Assembly: GCF_013114545.1 (NCBI RefSeq) | Contig: NZ_VTXI01000015.1 | Coordinates: 48,245-112,244, forward strand | Direction of reading: 5' to 3' | Source of the DNA: Vibrio sp. RE86 | GTDB lineage: Bacteria > Pseudomonadota > Gammaproteobacteria > Enterobacterales > Vibrionaceae | DNA: 64,000 bases | Shown here: positions 10,102 to 19,008 of the stretch, piece by piece | How the letters are laid out: the number at the start of each line of letters is the position of its first letter | Position numbering within the stretch: position 1 is the first letter of the stretch | Program-made: the position numbers and the translations under genes | Notes under the pieces: generated by a model | Seen by the model: only the letters and a program-made list of their open reading frames with translations | What the model was told of the DNA's origin: nothing | The model's database searches: none

Positions 10102-11305
10102 CGAGCATTCCCCACATTGGTAAGAAAATACCCAGCGCGAGAATTAATACCATACCCGCAACAATCACCAGCAAGATAGGCTCAATTCGTGCCGTCAAAG
10201 TTTTTAAATCATAGTCCACTTCGCGATCGTAAAAATCTGACACTTCTAAAAGTAACTCATCAATCCGACCAGTCTCTTCGCCAACGGTAATCATCTGAAT
10301 AACCAGCGAGGTGAATACGCCACTATTGATGGCGGTGGAAGAGATAGTTCCCCCAGCCTCAATCGATGATTTCATCTCTAACAATCGATTTTCTAAAAAC
10401 TTGTTCCCTAGTGCTTCAGCGGAGAGAGCTAAAGATTGGTTTAGTGGAACACCAGCTTTTAGCATAAGTGCAAACGTACGCGAAAAACGCGACAGCTGAG
10501 CTCGATTGACTAACTCTCCAACAACAGGCATCCGTAAACGAAACTTGTCCCACTTTTCGCGCCCATCAGCAGTATTAATCCAAGCCTTAAATGCAAACCC
10601 AGCACCAACCATTGCGGCTGCCATAGCAAGCCAGTAGTTAACAAAGAATTCGGACGTTGCCATCAGAATTCGTGTTGGTAAAGGAAGGTCGACCCCAAAA
10701 CGGGCAAACATACTCGAAAATTGAGGGATCACTTTAACGTTCAGAACAAACATCGCAACCAAAATAAAACTGATCACGAACGTGGGGTATCGCATCGCCG
10801 TTTTGATCCGTTTGCGTGTTTCAACCTCTTGCTCATAGTAGTTGGCTAATTGCATCAGGGCTTCATCTAAGCGACCTGTATTTTCACCAACATGAATCAT
10901 CGACACAAAAAGCGAGCTAAACACCTTAGGGTACATCTGCATAGAGGAAGACAGGCTTCGGCCATTAGTTAACTCTTGAGTCACATCCTCAAGCGCCTCT
11001 TGTAGCTGCTTATTAGCACTGTTTTGACTCAGTCCTTTCATCGAGCGAAGTAGCGGTACACCAGCTTTAGTTAAGCTGTATAACTGACGACAAAAAATCA
11101 CCAATACTTCCAACGGAACTGATGGTGAAAAGAGCGTTTTTAGATCCAGATCTAATGCACTTTTCCCACCACCCGCCTTGATGCTAACCGGAATGATGCC
11201 TTTGTTCATGAGCTGCTCAATCACCGCATCTTCACTAGGTGCATCTATCTGCCCAGAGACAGATGAACCATCAGATTGTCGACCTTGATAACGAAAACTT
11301 GGCAT
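10085..11305 (-). CDS. mshG: MshG, inner-membrane platform protein (PilC/GspF family)
   Basis: The polytopic platform protein on which the MshE ATPase acts to extrude pilin subunits. The 406-residue product has the family's N-terminal segment (FRYQGRQSDGSSVSGQ) and two homologous T2SSF domains, each with a cytoplasmic helical bundle carrying a GE[N/E]TGRLDE-type motif (VGENTGRLDEAL and VGEETGRIDELL). Three membrane spans follow the family pattern, the last near the C-terminus (ILLVIVAGMVLILALGIFLP). It starts 8 bases after mshE and overlaps mshF. Confidence 0.95.
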   Translation of the reverse strand: MPSFRYQGRQSDGSSVSGQIDAPSEDAVIEQLMNKGIIPVSIKAGGGKSALDLDLKTLFSPSVPLEVLVIFCRQLYSLTKAGVPLLRSMKGLSQNSANKQLQEALEDVTQELTNGRSLSSSMQMYPKVFSSLFVSMIHVGENTGRLDEALMQLANYYEQEVETRKRIKTAMRYPTFVISFILVAMFVLNVKVIPQFSSMFARFGVDLPLPTRILMATSEFFVNYWLAMAAAMVGAGFAFKAWINTADGREKWDKFRLRMPVVGELVNRAQLSRFSRTFALMLKAGVPLNQSLALSAEALGNKFLENRLLEMKSSIEAGGTISSTAINSGVFTSLVIQMITVGEETGRIDELLLEVSDFYDREVDYDLKTLTARIEPILLVIVAGMVLILALGIFLPMWGMLDAIKG

Positions 11306-11313
11306 AATCAGAC

Positions 11314-13038
11314 CTAAATGTAGATAGGTTGCTCAAGGCCAGATGAGTCACCCTCACCTAAGCTCATGACTTCACTGAAACTCACAATTCCCTGTAAAGC
11401 AAGTTCCATCGCAGACGCGAGAAGTGGCTTATAGTTATCCGATTGACGAGCAACACGTGAAAAGCCAACCGCATCATTAGCACGCAACATGTCCATCATA
11501 TCTTGCTCTAGTTCGAGCAATTCAAAAACACCCACTCGTCCACGGTAGCCTGTCAGATTACAGTTTTGGCAACCGCGCCCCTTAACGAACTGACTGCCTG
11601 CTTGATTCGGAAATCGCTGTGCTAACCACTGTTTACGTGCGTCATCCAGTTCTTCTTCAACCTTACAGTCAGGGCAGACCTTACGAACAAGACGCTGAGC
11701 AACAACCGCTCGGACAGCACTTGCCACTAAGTACCCTGGTGCGCCCATATCCATCATCCGCAGTGCGCTATCAACCGCGTCATTGGTGTGAAGCGTACTT
11801 AATACAAGGTGACCCGTAAGGGCTGCTCGCAGACCAATTTCTACAGTTTCTTGGTCACGCATCTCACCAACAAGAATGATATCGGGATCCTGACGTAAGA
11901 AAGTTCGTAGTACTGTTGAGAAATCAAGGTCAATCTTAGGGTTCACTTGCACCTGACTGATCCTCGGTAAGCGATACTCGACCGGATCTTCCGCGGTGAT
12001 GATCTTTTTACCTGGCTCATTAAGTTCACTGAGTGCACCATACAAGGTCGTCGTTTTACCTGAACCTGTCGGCCCAGTAACCAAGATCATCCCATGTGGT
12101 CGACGCAGTTGACGGCGAAGACGTTCAAGAAGGTGGCTCGGAATACCCGATTCGTCTAGCTTTCTTACGCCAGAAGACTGGTTAAGCAGACGCATTACGA
12201 CAGCCTCACCATGCTGGACTGGTAACGTCGACATACGAATATCAACAGACTGACCTTTCGCACGAATGTTGAAACGGCCATCTTGAGGTAAACGTTTCTC
12301 AGAAATATCTAAGTTTGCCATCAGCTTTAAGCGCAACACGAGAGCAGAAGCGATATTCACCTCGTTCAGCAGGGTCTCGTGAAGTACCCCATCAATACGT
12401 TGACGCAGTCGCAATACATTCGCATCTGGTTCGATGTGAATATCCGACGCTCCAACTTGGATCGCATCTTCAAACAGTGAGTTGATCAGTTTTACAACCG
12501 TCACCTCTTCACTGTCATCTCCTTCAATACTGAAATCGAAGGCCTCTGTCACTTGGTGCTCAGCTTGCAACTGCTCAGCAAACGAAGCGATCTCTTTAGT
12601 ACGGCGGTAATAACGGTCGAAACCTTCCACCAATTGTTTTTCTGGTGCGATAACAAATTCAATGCCGTACTGACCAAGTTGAGCCAATAACGCTTCTTGA
12701 GCAAACAAGTCTGCTGGGTCGCTCATAGCAACACGTAAGGTGTCCATCTGACGACCAATCACCAAAGCACGCAAGCGACGAGCATGCACTTCAGGTAGCA
12801 ACTGAACTGCATCTACATCGACATCTGCGCGACTTAAATCAATCAGTGGGATATCAAGTTGCTGAGACAAGAACGTCAGCATCTGGTGTTCACTTAGAAA
12901 GCCAAGATCGATCAACGCAGCGCCAAGTTTTAAACCTGTCGTTTTTTGTGAATTAAGAGCTTGCTCAACTTGCTGCTCAGTAATGATGCCTTCTTCAACT
13001 AACAAGTCACCAAGACGTTTTCTTAGCTTAATTTTCAC
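11314..13038 (-). CDS. mshE: MshE, MSHA assembly ATPase with N-terminal c-di-GMP-binding motif
   Basis: The extension ATPase of the MSHA pilus (GspE/PilB family), 574 residues. The N-terminal MshEN domain has the paired 24-residue motif (RKRLGDLLVEEGIITEQQ from residue 7 and KLGAALIDLGFLSEHQ after it) known to bind cyclic di-GMP in this family. The core has Walker A GPTGSGKTT at 322-330, the Asp box ITAEDPVEYRL, Walker B DPDIILVGEMRD and the HLVLSTLHTND His box. A four-Cys zinc site follows (CPDC...CQNC). It overlaps mshN by 11 bases and precedes mshG. This makes pilus extension likely to depend on c-di-GMP. Confidence 0.97.
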   Translation of the reverse strand: MKIKLRKRLGDLLVEEGIITEQQVEQALNSQKTTGLKLGAALIDLGFLSEHQMLTFLSQQLDIPLIDLSRADVDVDAVQLLPEVHARRLRALVIGRQMDTLRVAMSDPADLFAQEALLAQLGQYGIEFVIAPEKQLVEGFDRYYRRTKEIASFAEQLQAEHQVTEAFDFSIEGDDSEEVTVVKLINSLFEDAIQVGASDIHIEPDANVLRLRQRIDGVLHETLLNEVNIASALVLRLKLMANLDISEKRLPQDGRFNIRAKGQSVDIRMSTLPVQHGEAVVMRLLNQSSGVRKLDESGIPSHLLERLRRQLRRPHGMILVTGPTGSGKTTTLYGALSELNEPGKKIITAEDPVEYRLPRISQVQVNPKIDLDFSTVLRTFLRQDPDIILVGEMRDQETVEIGLRAALTGHLVLSTLHTNDAVDSALRMMDMGAPGYLVASAVRAVVAQRLVRKVCPDCKVEEELDDARKQWLAQRFPNQAGSQFVKGRGCQNCNLTGYRGRVGVFELLELEQDMMDMLRANDAVGFSRVARQSDNYKPLLASAMELALQGIVSFSEVMSLGEGDSSGLEQPIYI

Positions 13039-14107
13039 TTGACTGTTCCTCTAAACTGCTGATAAGGGCTAATCGATCGCGAATAAACTGTTGAGATTGG
13101 CTTGATAAGCCTAACTTAGTGATCGCTTGTTGGTATGAGTTTTTTGCCGCACTTAAATCAAAAGCACGCTCTTGTTGAATAGCTAAGCCAAGCCACCAAC
13201 GGCCACTCTCTGGTTCTTGCTCCACCAGAGCAGAGTAGCTTTGCAGAGCAAGATCGTCTTGTTTTGCTTTTTGCGCTAATGCAGCGCGCAGAGATAAATA
13301 CTCTATCGATGCTGATTCGGGCATCGCACTCAGTACCGTTAGCGCCACTTCATTCTGCTTCTCTTTCATCAGCATTTTAGCGAGAGATACACGCAGTTCT
13401 GAATCATTTGAATTCAGCACAATCCCTTTTTGCAATGTATCTGCCGCTTTACGCACCTCACCTTTACCATAGTAAAGTGCAGATAATCTTTTTCGCACGT
13501 CGGTATTTGAAGGAGTGTAGCGCAGCGCTTCATTATAGCTGCTAAGTGCATCAGCCAGATTGTTACTATCGAGTGCTTTTCTAGCACGCTCTTGTGCTTT
13601 AAGTGATAACTGCTCAGGCGTAAGCTCCACTTGCTCAATAACGACCTCACCTTGTTTTGCTGCTACCTCTGGTGACTTAGGTGATGCTTTATGTGGTGTC
13701 TCAACTTTTGCCACAAGGACCGGCTTAGAAATATTAGGCGTAGATTGGACAACAGCAGGTTTTACCGCTTTCGCAGGTTCAATCGTTTGAGATACTTTTC
13801 GCAGAGTATTTGCTTGAAAGACTTGAGGCTCACTCGACAGGGTTTTACTTGTTGGAGACGTAACATCCACTTCATCGATAGCACTAATCTCAGGCGCTAT
13901 TGGAGCCACAACGAGTGATGTTTCCGTCTGCGGCGCTTGTTGTGAAATCGCCCAACCGCCTACTGCAAGGCTTAATCCAAAGCTACCGACAACCCAAGGC
14001 AGAATCGCCCTCTGCTTTAACGGTTTTACGTCTGCTTTTACGAGCTCTTGCGCATTCATTGATTTGTCTTTCGCAAGTTGGGAAAGCGCACTGTTAATCG
14101 CACTCAT
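13028..14107 (-). CDS. mshN: MshN, TPR protein of the MSHA apparatus
   Basis: A 359-residue bitopic protein: a short cytoplasmic N-terminus (MSAINSALSQLAKDK), one membrane span at about residues 35-53, a Pro/Ala/Val-rich linker, then tetratricopeptide repeats from about residue 165 (ERARKALDSNNLADALSSYNEA and following units). Such proteins act as inner-membrane or periplasmic scaffolds between the platform and the secretin. It follows mshM by 3 bases and overlaps mshE. Function assigned from locus position and domain plan. Confidence 0.88.
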   Translation of the reverse strand: MSAINSALSQLAKDKSMNAQELVKADVKPLKQRAILPWVVGSFGLSLAVGGWAISQQAPQTETSLVVAPIAPEISAIDEVDVTSPTSKTLSSEPQVFQANTLRKVSQTIEPAKAVKPAVVQSTPNISKPVLVAKVETPHKASPKSPEVAAKQGEVVIEQVELTPEQLSLKAQERARKALDSNNLADALSSYNEALRYTPSNTDVRKRLSALYYGKGEVRKAADTLQKGIVLNSNDSELRVSLAKMLMKEKQNEVALTVLSAMPESASIEYLSLRAALAQKAKQDDLALQSYSALVEQEPESGRWWLGLAIQQERAFDLSAAKNSYQQAITKLGLSSQSQQFIRDRLALISSLEEQSSEN

Positions 14108-14110
14108 TGC

Positions 14111-14950
14111 TTAACTCCACCCCCACAATTGCGGGCTCTTAAATTTGGGTTTACAGCTATCGTATGTGTCGTGAATGGCATCGAACAAGTGTGCGTTGGC
14201 CACTTTATTCACCTTCTGGCTGCACGCTAACACCAAGGCTTTGTGACAGATTTGGTTGATAAGCCTAGGATAACCTTTACTCGCTCGCCATATCGCTTTT
14301 TTCTGATGAAGCGAGAATAGACCTGCAAGAGAACCTGACCTTTCCAATCGATTATCGATGTAGGCAACCGCTTCATCTAACCTTAGCCCTCTCAGCTTCG
14401 CACTGAAGGTAATCCGTTGTCGAAACTGACGTAAATGGTGTTGTGCCAACCGTTCATCCAATTCTGGTTGTCCAAATAGCACTATTTGTAACAGCTTGGA
14501 TTGCTCTGTCTCTAGATTACCGAACAGTCTGAGTACTTCTAATGCATCATCACTTAACGCTTGTGCTTCATCAACCAAAACAACGACTTGTTTACCTTGC
14601 TTAGTCAAATCAATGAGTTGCTGCTGTATATCGTCGACAAGCGAAGTCGGATCAATCGTTTCAATTCCAAGCTCTTTAGCAACGGCTACTCGTAACTGGT
14701 CACCATCTAATGCCGGGTTGGGCAGAAAAACCAATTGGATATGCGGCTTAAACAGCGTCACCATCACGCGACAAATCATGGTTTTCCCTGTGCCTACTTC
14801 ACCCGTCACTTTGATCAAGCCTTCTCCCATTTCAAGGGCAGAGTTCACCGTTTGAATCGCTTCATAGTGAGGCGCTAACCCCAAAAACATGTCAGTGTTT
14901 GGGGTCAAATGAAATGGCAGCGCCTCTAATCCGAAGTGATCGAGATACAT
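14111..14950 (-). CDS. mshM: MshM, ExeA-like AAA ATPase
   Basis: A 279-residue AAA-type ATPase of the ExeA/GspA group, which in secretion systems helps secretins assemble through the wall. Walker A GEVGTGKT is at about 50-57, Walker B VVLVDEAQAL follows, then FGQPELDERL and RQRITF sensor-type motifs. I chose the ATG (MYLDHFGLEALPF) five bases after mshL; an in-frame start nine codons earlier would lie inside mshL. This short form has no obvious membrane span, unlike ExeA itself. Located between secretin mshL and scaffold mshN. Confidence 0.9.
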   Translation of the reverse strand: MYLDHFGLEALPFHLTPNTDMFLGLAPHYEAIQTVNSALEMGEGLIKVTGEVGTGKTMICRVMVTLFKPHIQLVFLPNPALDGDQLRVAVAKELGIETIDPTSLVDDIQQQLIDLTKQGKQVVVLVDEAQALSDDALEVLRLFGNLETEQSKLLQIVLFGQPELDERLAQHHLRQFRQRITFSAKLRGLRLDEAVAYIDNRLERSGSLAGLFSLHQKKAIWRASKGYPRLINQICHKALVLACSQKVNKVANAHLFDAIHDTYDSCKPKFKSPQLWGWS

Positions 14951-14955
14951 AACCG

Positions 14956-16578
14956 TTATTGCTCTTCTGGGAACCACTCTTGGAGGAGGTCACGTGAACG
15001 TTCTAACTCTTTTTGCCAAGTATTCACACCAACAACAGAAGGCTTAAGCAGAATAACTAGTTCTGTTTTTTGAGTCAGTTGCGTCGTATTTCGGAACAAA
15101 TGTCCTAACGCAGGTACATCGCCTAAAAATGGAACTTTCGAGATCTGATCAATTGTATTGGATTTCATCAATCCACCAATCACAACCACATCACCATCTT
15201 GTGCGCGGATCACTGAATCCGACTCACGAATAGAACTGCGCGCTAAAGGCAGAGTAATGCTAGTCGCACCAAAACCGATCTCTTTAACTTGCTCATCGAC
15301 ATCAATGACGGCAGGGTGAACATGGAGTAATACATTACCTTGATCGTCAATCTGCGGTGTCACATCTAGAGAGATACCCGAGAAGAATGGCGTAAGTTCA
15401 ACTTCAGGTGAAGGCTCAGAGTTGTCTCCGCTGCCAACCACACTGGATAGATCTGTAACGTAATATTCGTCCGTACCGACCTTAATCACCGCTTTTTGGT
15501 TGTTTGATGCCGTGACTCTTGGGCTAGACAGAACGTTTAGATCACCTTGAGTCGCCATAAAGCTCAATACTGCTTCAAAACTTCCATCAGAAATTGTCAC
15601 GTTGGTTTGTCCACCAAGTAAATTCCCGATTTGATCTAGTCCCGGTAGACCTGTCGCCGCAGAGCCCAGTCTCTCGATCACAACATCGCCATTGCCAAAA
15701 GACATATTTGACCAGTTGATGCCCTGTTGGTAGCCATCACTCAGTGTCACTTCCAATATCTTTGCTTCTAAGATGACCTGACGATGCATACGTTCTTGAG
15801 AAGTGCCTAAGAAGTCACGTACTTCTCGTATTTCATCAGGGAACGCTCGAACCGTGATAACACCAGCTTGTGCGGTAGCAACAACACTTTGACCGTTACC
15901 AGAACCAATTAACTGAGAAATAGCGGTTTCCAGCTGCGGCCAAAAATCACTTTCACTTGTCGTTTCAATTTCAGTACCACCTTTGGCTGTACTGCTAGAG
16001 CTCGATGAAGAACTTGATGAAGATGAATCAGATGACGAGCTTGATGACCCGCTGTCTGTGTTTGTAATTGTCCCAGTTGAAATAGAAGTTAGAGAGCGCC
16101 CAACACGCTTAAATTGGAGGTAATCAACAGGGATCGTCACTGTACGAAGACCAGCAGGGTAAACCTGAATCACATTGCCTGTTTTGGTGATGTCATAGCC
16201 GTACATATCTTGTACAACCGATAGCACTTCATCTAGCGATACGTCCGTTAGGTTAACAGTAATCTCACCACCGACATTAGGATGAATCGCCGCGCTAAAT
16301 TCTGTTCCCTTGACCAAGCTAGCAAAGAAAGCCTTAGCATCAACCTTGTTGGCTTTAATCCTGAATCGTTTGATGGTTTGGTTCGACGATAAATCTGTCC
16401 CATCAAGTTCTGGCATCAGATCCGCTTCAACAGACGCAGGCAATGTTTCTAAACTACGGCTATTGCTCTCATTAATCGCTTGATTAAGTGCACTTTTCGC
16501 TTCAACAGGATCTCTATGCCCCATTGAACAGCCTGCTAATAATGATGTAATCGTGATTGCTATTGCGAGTTTACGCAT
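14956..16578 (-). CDS. mshL: MshL, MSHA outer-membrane secretin (lipoprotein)
   Basis: The multimeric secretin through which the pilus crosses the outer membrane. The 540-residue product has a lipoprotein signal with lipobox LAGC (Cys17), an N0/STN-like domain (about 70-145, with VSLDEVLSVVQDMYGYDI), an N1 domain, and the secretin core (about 260-520) with VILEAKILEVTLSDG and the C-terminal IRAQDGDVVVIGGLM motif. A run of Ser broken by Asp and Gly at 176-196 links two periplasmic domains. It follows mshK by 15 bases. No separate pilotin gene is seen, which fits a self-lipidated secretin. Confidence 0.95.
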   Translation of the reverse strand: MRKLAIAITITSLLAGCSMGHRDPVEAKSALNQAINESNSRSLETLPASVEADLMPELDGTDLSSNQTIKRFRIKANKVDAKAFFASLVKGTEFSAAIHPNVGGEITVNLTDVSLDEVLSVVQDMYGYDITKTGNVIQVYPAGLRTVTIPVDYLQFKRVGRSLTSISTGTITNTDSGSSSSSSDSSSSSSSSSSSSTAKGGTEIETTSESDFWPQLETAISQLIGSGNGQSVVATAQAGVITVRAFPDEIREVRDFLGTSQERMHRQVILEAKILEVTLSDGYQQGINWSNMSFGNGDVVIERLGSAATGLPGLDQIGNLLGGQTNVTISDGSFEAVLSFMATQGDLNVLSSPRVTASNNQKAVIKVGTDEYYVTDLSSVVGSGDNSEPSPEVELTPFFSGISLDVTPQIDDQGNVLLHVHPAVIDVDEQVKEIGFGATSITLPLARSSIRESDSVIRAQDGDVVVIGGLMKSNTIDQISKVPFLGDVPALGHLFRNTTQLTQKTELVILLKPSVVGVNTWQKELERSRDLLQEWFPEEQ

Positions 16579-16593
16579 ATGATTCCACTGACC

Positions 16594-16920
16594 TTAATTC
16601 TTTATATCCAGAGAGAAGAGCTCTAATTTCCACTGTTTGCCACCTCTTGTTAAGGTGACAACTTCTGGCTCAATTCTACTTACTCGATAACCGCTGACAC
16701 TTTCGCCTGCGACAACAACTTTTCCACTCAAAATGGCGCGACACTGATTAGCATCAACGCAGACGATACTTTGTAAACTAGGAACAGAATATCTCACCAC
16801 TTTAGGTGCAGTCTGACTCTGTTTTGGCTTTTGCCAACCTAACGGTGCAGTAGGATCTTGAGAAGCCCATGCACTGACAGATAAACAAGCCAAAAGCGTA
16901 ACTAATCCAAATTTAGCCAC
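16594..16920 (-). CDS. mshK: MshK, MSHA biogenesis periplasmic protein
   Basis: A 108-residue exported protein: signal peptide MAKFGLVTLLACLSVSAWA, then DPTAPLGW and a small beta domain (IVCVDANQCRAILSGKVV) like the PilP/GspC-type HR domain that contacts secretins. I chose the GTG start because a GGGAG ribosome site lies 7 bases upstream; a TTG one codon earlier is possible. It overlaps the end of mshJ. Probable connector between MshJ/MshI in the inner membrane and MshL. Confidence 0.87.
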   Translation of the reverse strand: MAKFGLVTLLACLSVSAWASQDPTAPLGWQKPKQSQTAPKVVRYSVPSLQSIVCVDANQCRAILSGKVVVAGESVSGYRVSRIEPEVVTLTRGGKQWKLELFSLDIKN

Positions 16921-17566
16921 CAATAAACTCCCGTCTTGTACCTAATGTATACACTTCCAATACCAAACGCGCTTTAGGGTGCTCTTCTACTGCGTATTGA
17001 AAATTTCGCCAGTAGTATTTCACAGGCAAACTTTCTAGTGTTTCTAAATACTTAACGATATCAAAGTAGTTTCCAGTTACTTCGAGTCGAACTGGATGTA
17101 CGTAATAGCTAGAGAGAGACTTATTATCTTTATCACCCACAATTGGCTCTGCAGGTTTCGATACAAGTGACACTAAATGAAGCCCTCTCGAGCCTGCTAA
17201 TACTTCTTCAAGCAATTGTGCCATCTGACTAGGTGCAATTAAGTTTTCGACAATTTCAGCCAATTGTTGAGAAAGATCCTGACTTTCCGTCATTAACCGC
17301 TTGTACTCTAAATTCAGCTCCTGATCAGGATCTTTCTTAAGCTTAGCGGTCATTACCAGAATGTCGGACTCTAGACGCTGTGCACCTAACTTGGTATTCG
17401 TAATTTGACTTGAAAGTGATTGAGTACTTTTCATGGCAGGTTCAACGGCTAAAGTAAACAGACCAAGTATTACCAACACGAACCCACAAAGCGTAATCAT
17501 CCACTTTTCACGAGCGCTCATTTGAGTGAATTTATCGCTCCACTGCTGCCAATGGTTTTGCATCAT
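16913..17566 (-). CDS. mshJ: MshJ, PilO-like inner-membrane protein
   Basis: A 217-residue bitopic protein with one span at about residues 23-43 (ITLCGFVLVILGLFTLAVEPAM), a coiled coil (about 48-105) and a ferredoxin-like C-terminal domain (HPVRLEVTGNYFDIVKYLETLE). This is the layout of PilO/GspM in alignment complexes. It overlaps mshI by 4 bases and mshK by 11, so the trio I-J-K is translationally coupled. Confidence 0.9.
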   Translation of the reverse strand: MMQNHWQQWSDKFTQMSAREKWMITLCGFVLVILGLFTLAVEPAMKSTQSLSSQITNTKLGAQRLESDILVMTAKLKKDPDQELNLEYKRLMTESQDLSQQLAEIVENLIAPSQMAQLLEEVLAGSRGLHLVSLVSKPAEPIVGDKDNKSLSSYYVHPVRLEVTGNYFDIVKYLETLESLPVKYYWRNFQYAVEEHPKARLVLEVYTLGTRREFIGG

Positions 17567-18999
17567 TCTCCCTCTCGTTTTGTTTTGAGTTCGAACGTAA
17601 TAACATCGTCATCGTTACGGCCGATTTGTAGCGTTTCAAAACTGCGCCCTACAAGGTTAATTTCGTTCTTAAACTGATTTACCCAATTTGGAATTGACTT
17701 AGCTTCCCTTGCCAATCCCTTGAGGTCAAGGGTCGTTGCATTGATTGAAATTGCGCTCAGTGATATGTCATTACGCCCTAGTTCAGCAAGCGAACGCATG
17801 ATGCCTGAATAACCCATTTGCTGAGAGTCATCGAATTCACCAACTGCATTGAGTGAATTTTTCTTGGCTTCTATCTCAAGTTTAAGCCTTGCGACAGCAG
17901 CAACTTTCGCTGGGGTTTGCTTATGCTTACCTAGCCTCTCTGATAGGCTTGCGACTTGCTGCTTAAACTCCGCTTCTTGCGCTTTAAGCAACTGAAGCTG
18001 CTGTTCCAATTGGTTTTGCTGATAATGAAAATAGCCAGCGCTCACCAATAATAGCGCCGTCACTGCGCCCCACCCTGCCACGACATTTTTTAGAACAAAA
18101 TAATCAGCTTTAGGCTTAAGGTCTGCAGGAAAAAGGTTAATTTGAGGATTGTCTAATTCCCCAACACTCCTTGCCAGTACCGCACCAGACTCTTCACTAC
18201 TTTGAGATAATGCAGCGACTTTAACACTGAGTCTTTCACCCAATGCTTGGACAATTTCTTGCTGCTCTTCTTCATCACAACAGATCTGCATTTGATGAAG
18301 TGACGCCCCGCGTAACTGAGAAGATAAATAGTCAATAGAACGCTGCAGCTCTAAGGCAATACCGTCCAGTTGAAGAACACTACTTGCAACCCCAGTCAAT
18401 GGTGGAGTCACGCCACGAATCATACGTTGGAAAGCACACTGTTTTTGAACAAAAGCACAAATTCTAAATTGGCCCTGCTTACTGCGCTGCAATAATAAAA
18501 AGCTCTCAGCTTCAGCACTTTGTCCCCAAACCTCATCCTCAACGAGTACTCGACCCAACTCCACATTGATCTTATTCAATGCGTCATACAGTCCAGTTAT
18601 CAATGCGCGCGAAACCACATAAACCTGACGCTTACTGCCCATTGGTAATGGTGAGGAGTCGGCAATGATGTCTGTCACTCGTTCGCTAATTATGTCTTTG
18701 ATGAGGAATGGCAATGCGCTAGCAAGTTCTTCATCAGGGATATTCGGCTGTTCTATTTGATAGGTCTGATAAAGGTTTGAAGGTAAAACCACATCCAACT
18801 TAATATCAGCAACACTATTGTCACGTAGCGCCTTGATGAGTACCTCTTGCCAGGCCACATTTTCAAACTGAATTTTTTGCGGCAGCTCAATACCCGGCAA
18901 CGATGAAAAAAACAACGCAGTCGGCTGCACAACCACACATACCTGCGTGGCCGTCTGCTTACTGTGTTTAAATTTACCGATCAGTGATTGAATATTCAT
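17563..18999 (-). CDS. mshI: MshI, PilM/PilN-like alignment protein
   Basis: A 478-residue protein that seems to join two functions split in other type IV pili. The N-terminal 290 residues are a cytoplasmic actin-fold-like PilM/GspL region. A membrane span at about 300-320 (AGWGAVTALLLVSAGYF) is then followed by a coiled coil and a PilN-like periplasmic domain. It begins 9 bases after csrD and overlaps mshJ. It probably forms the alignment complex with MshJ and MshK and contacts MshE. Confidence 0.9.
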   Translation of the reverse strand: MNIQSLIGKFKHSKQTATQVCVVVQPTALFFSSLPGIELPQKIQFENVAWQEVLIKALRDNSVADIKLDVVLPSNLYQTYQIEQPNIPDEELASALPFLIKDIISERVTDIIADSSPLPMGSKRQVYVVSRALITGLYDALNKINVELGRVLVEDEVWGQSAEAESFLLLQRSKQGQFRICAFVQKQCAFQRMIRGVTPPLTGVASSVLQLDGIALELQRSIDYLSSQLRGASLHQMQICCDEEEQQEIVQALGERLSVKVAALSQSSEESGAVLARSVGELDNPQINLFPADLKPKADYFVLKNVVAGWGAVTALLLVSAGYFHYQQNQLEQQLQLLKAQEAEFKQQVASLSERLGKHKQTPAKVAAVARLKLEIEAKKNSLNAVGEFDDSQQMGYSGIMRSLAELGRNDISLSAISINATTLDLKGLAREAKSIPNWVNQFKNEINLVGRSFETLQIGRNDDDVITFELKTKREGE

Positions 19000-19008
19000 G
19001 TCATTCTT

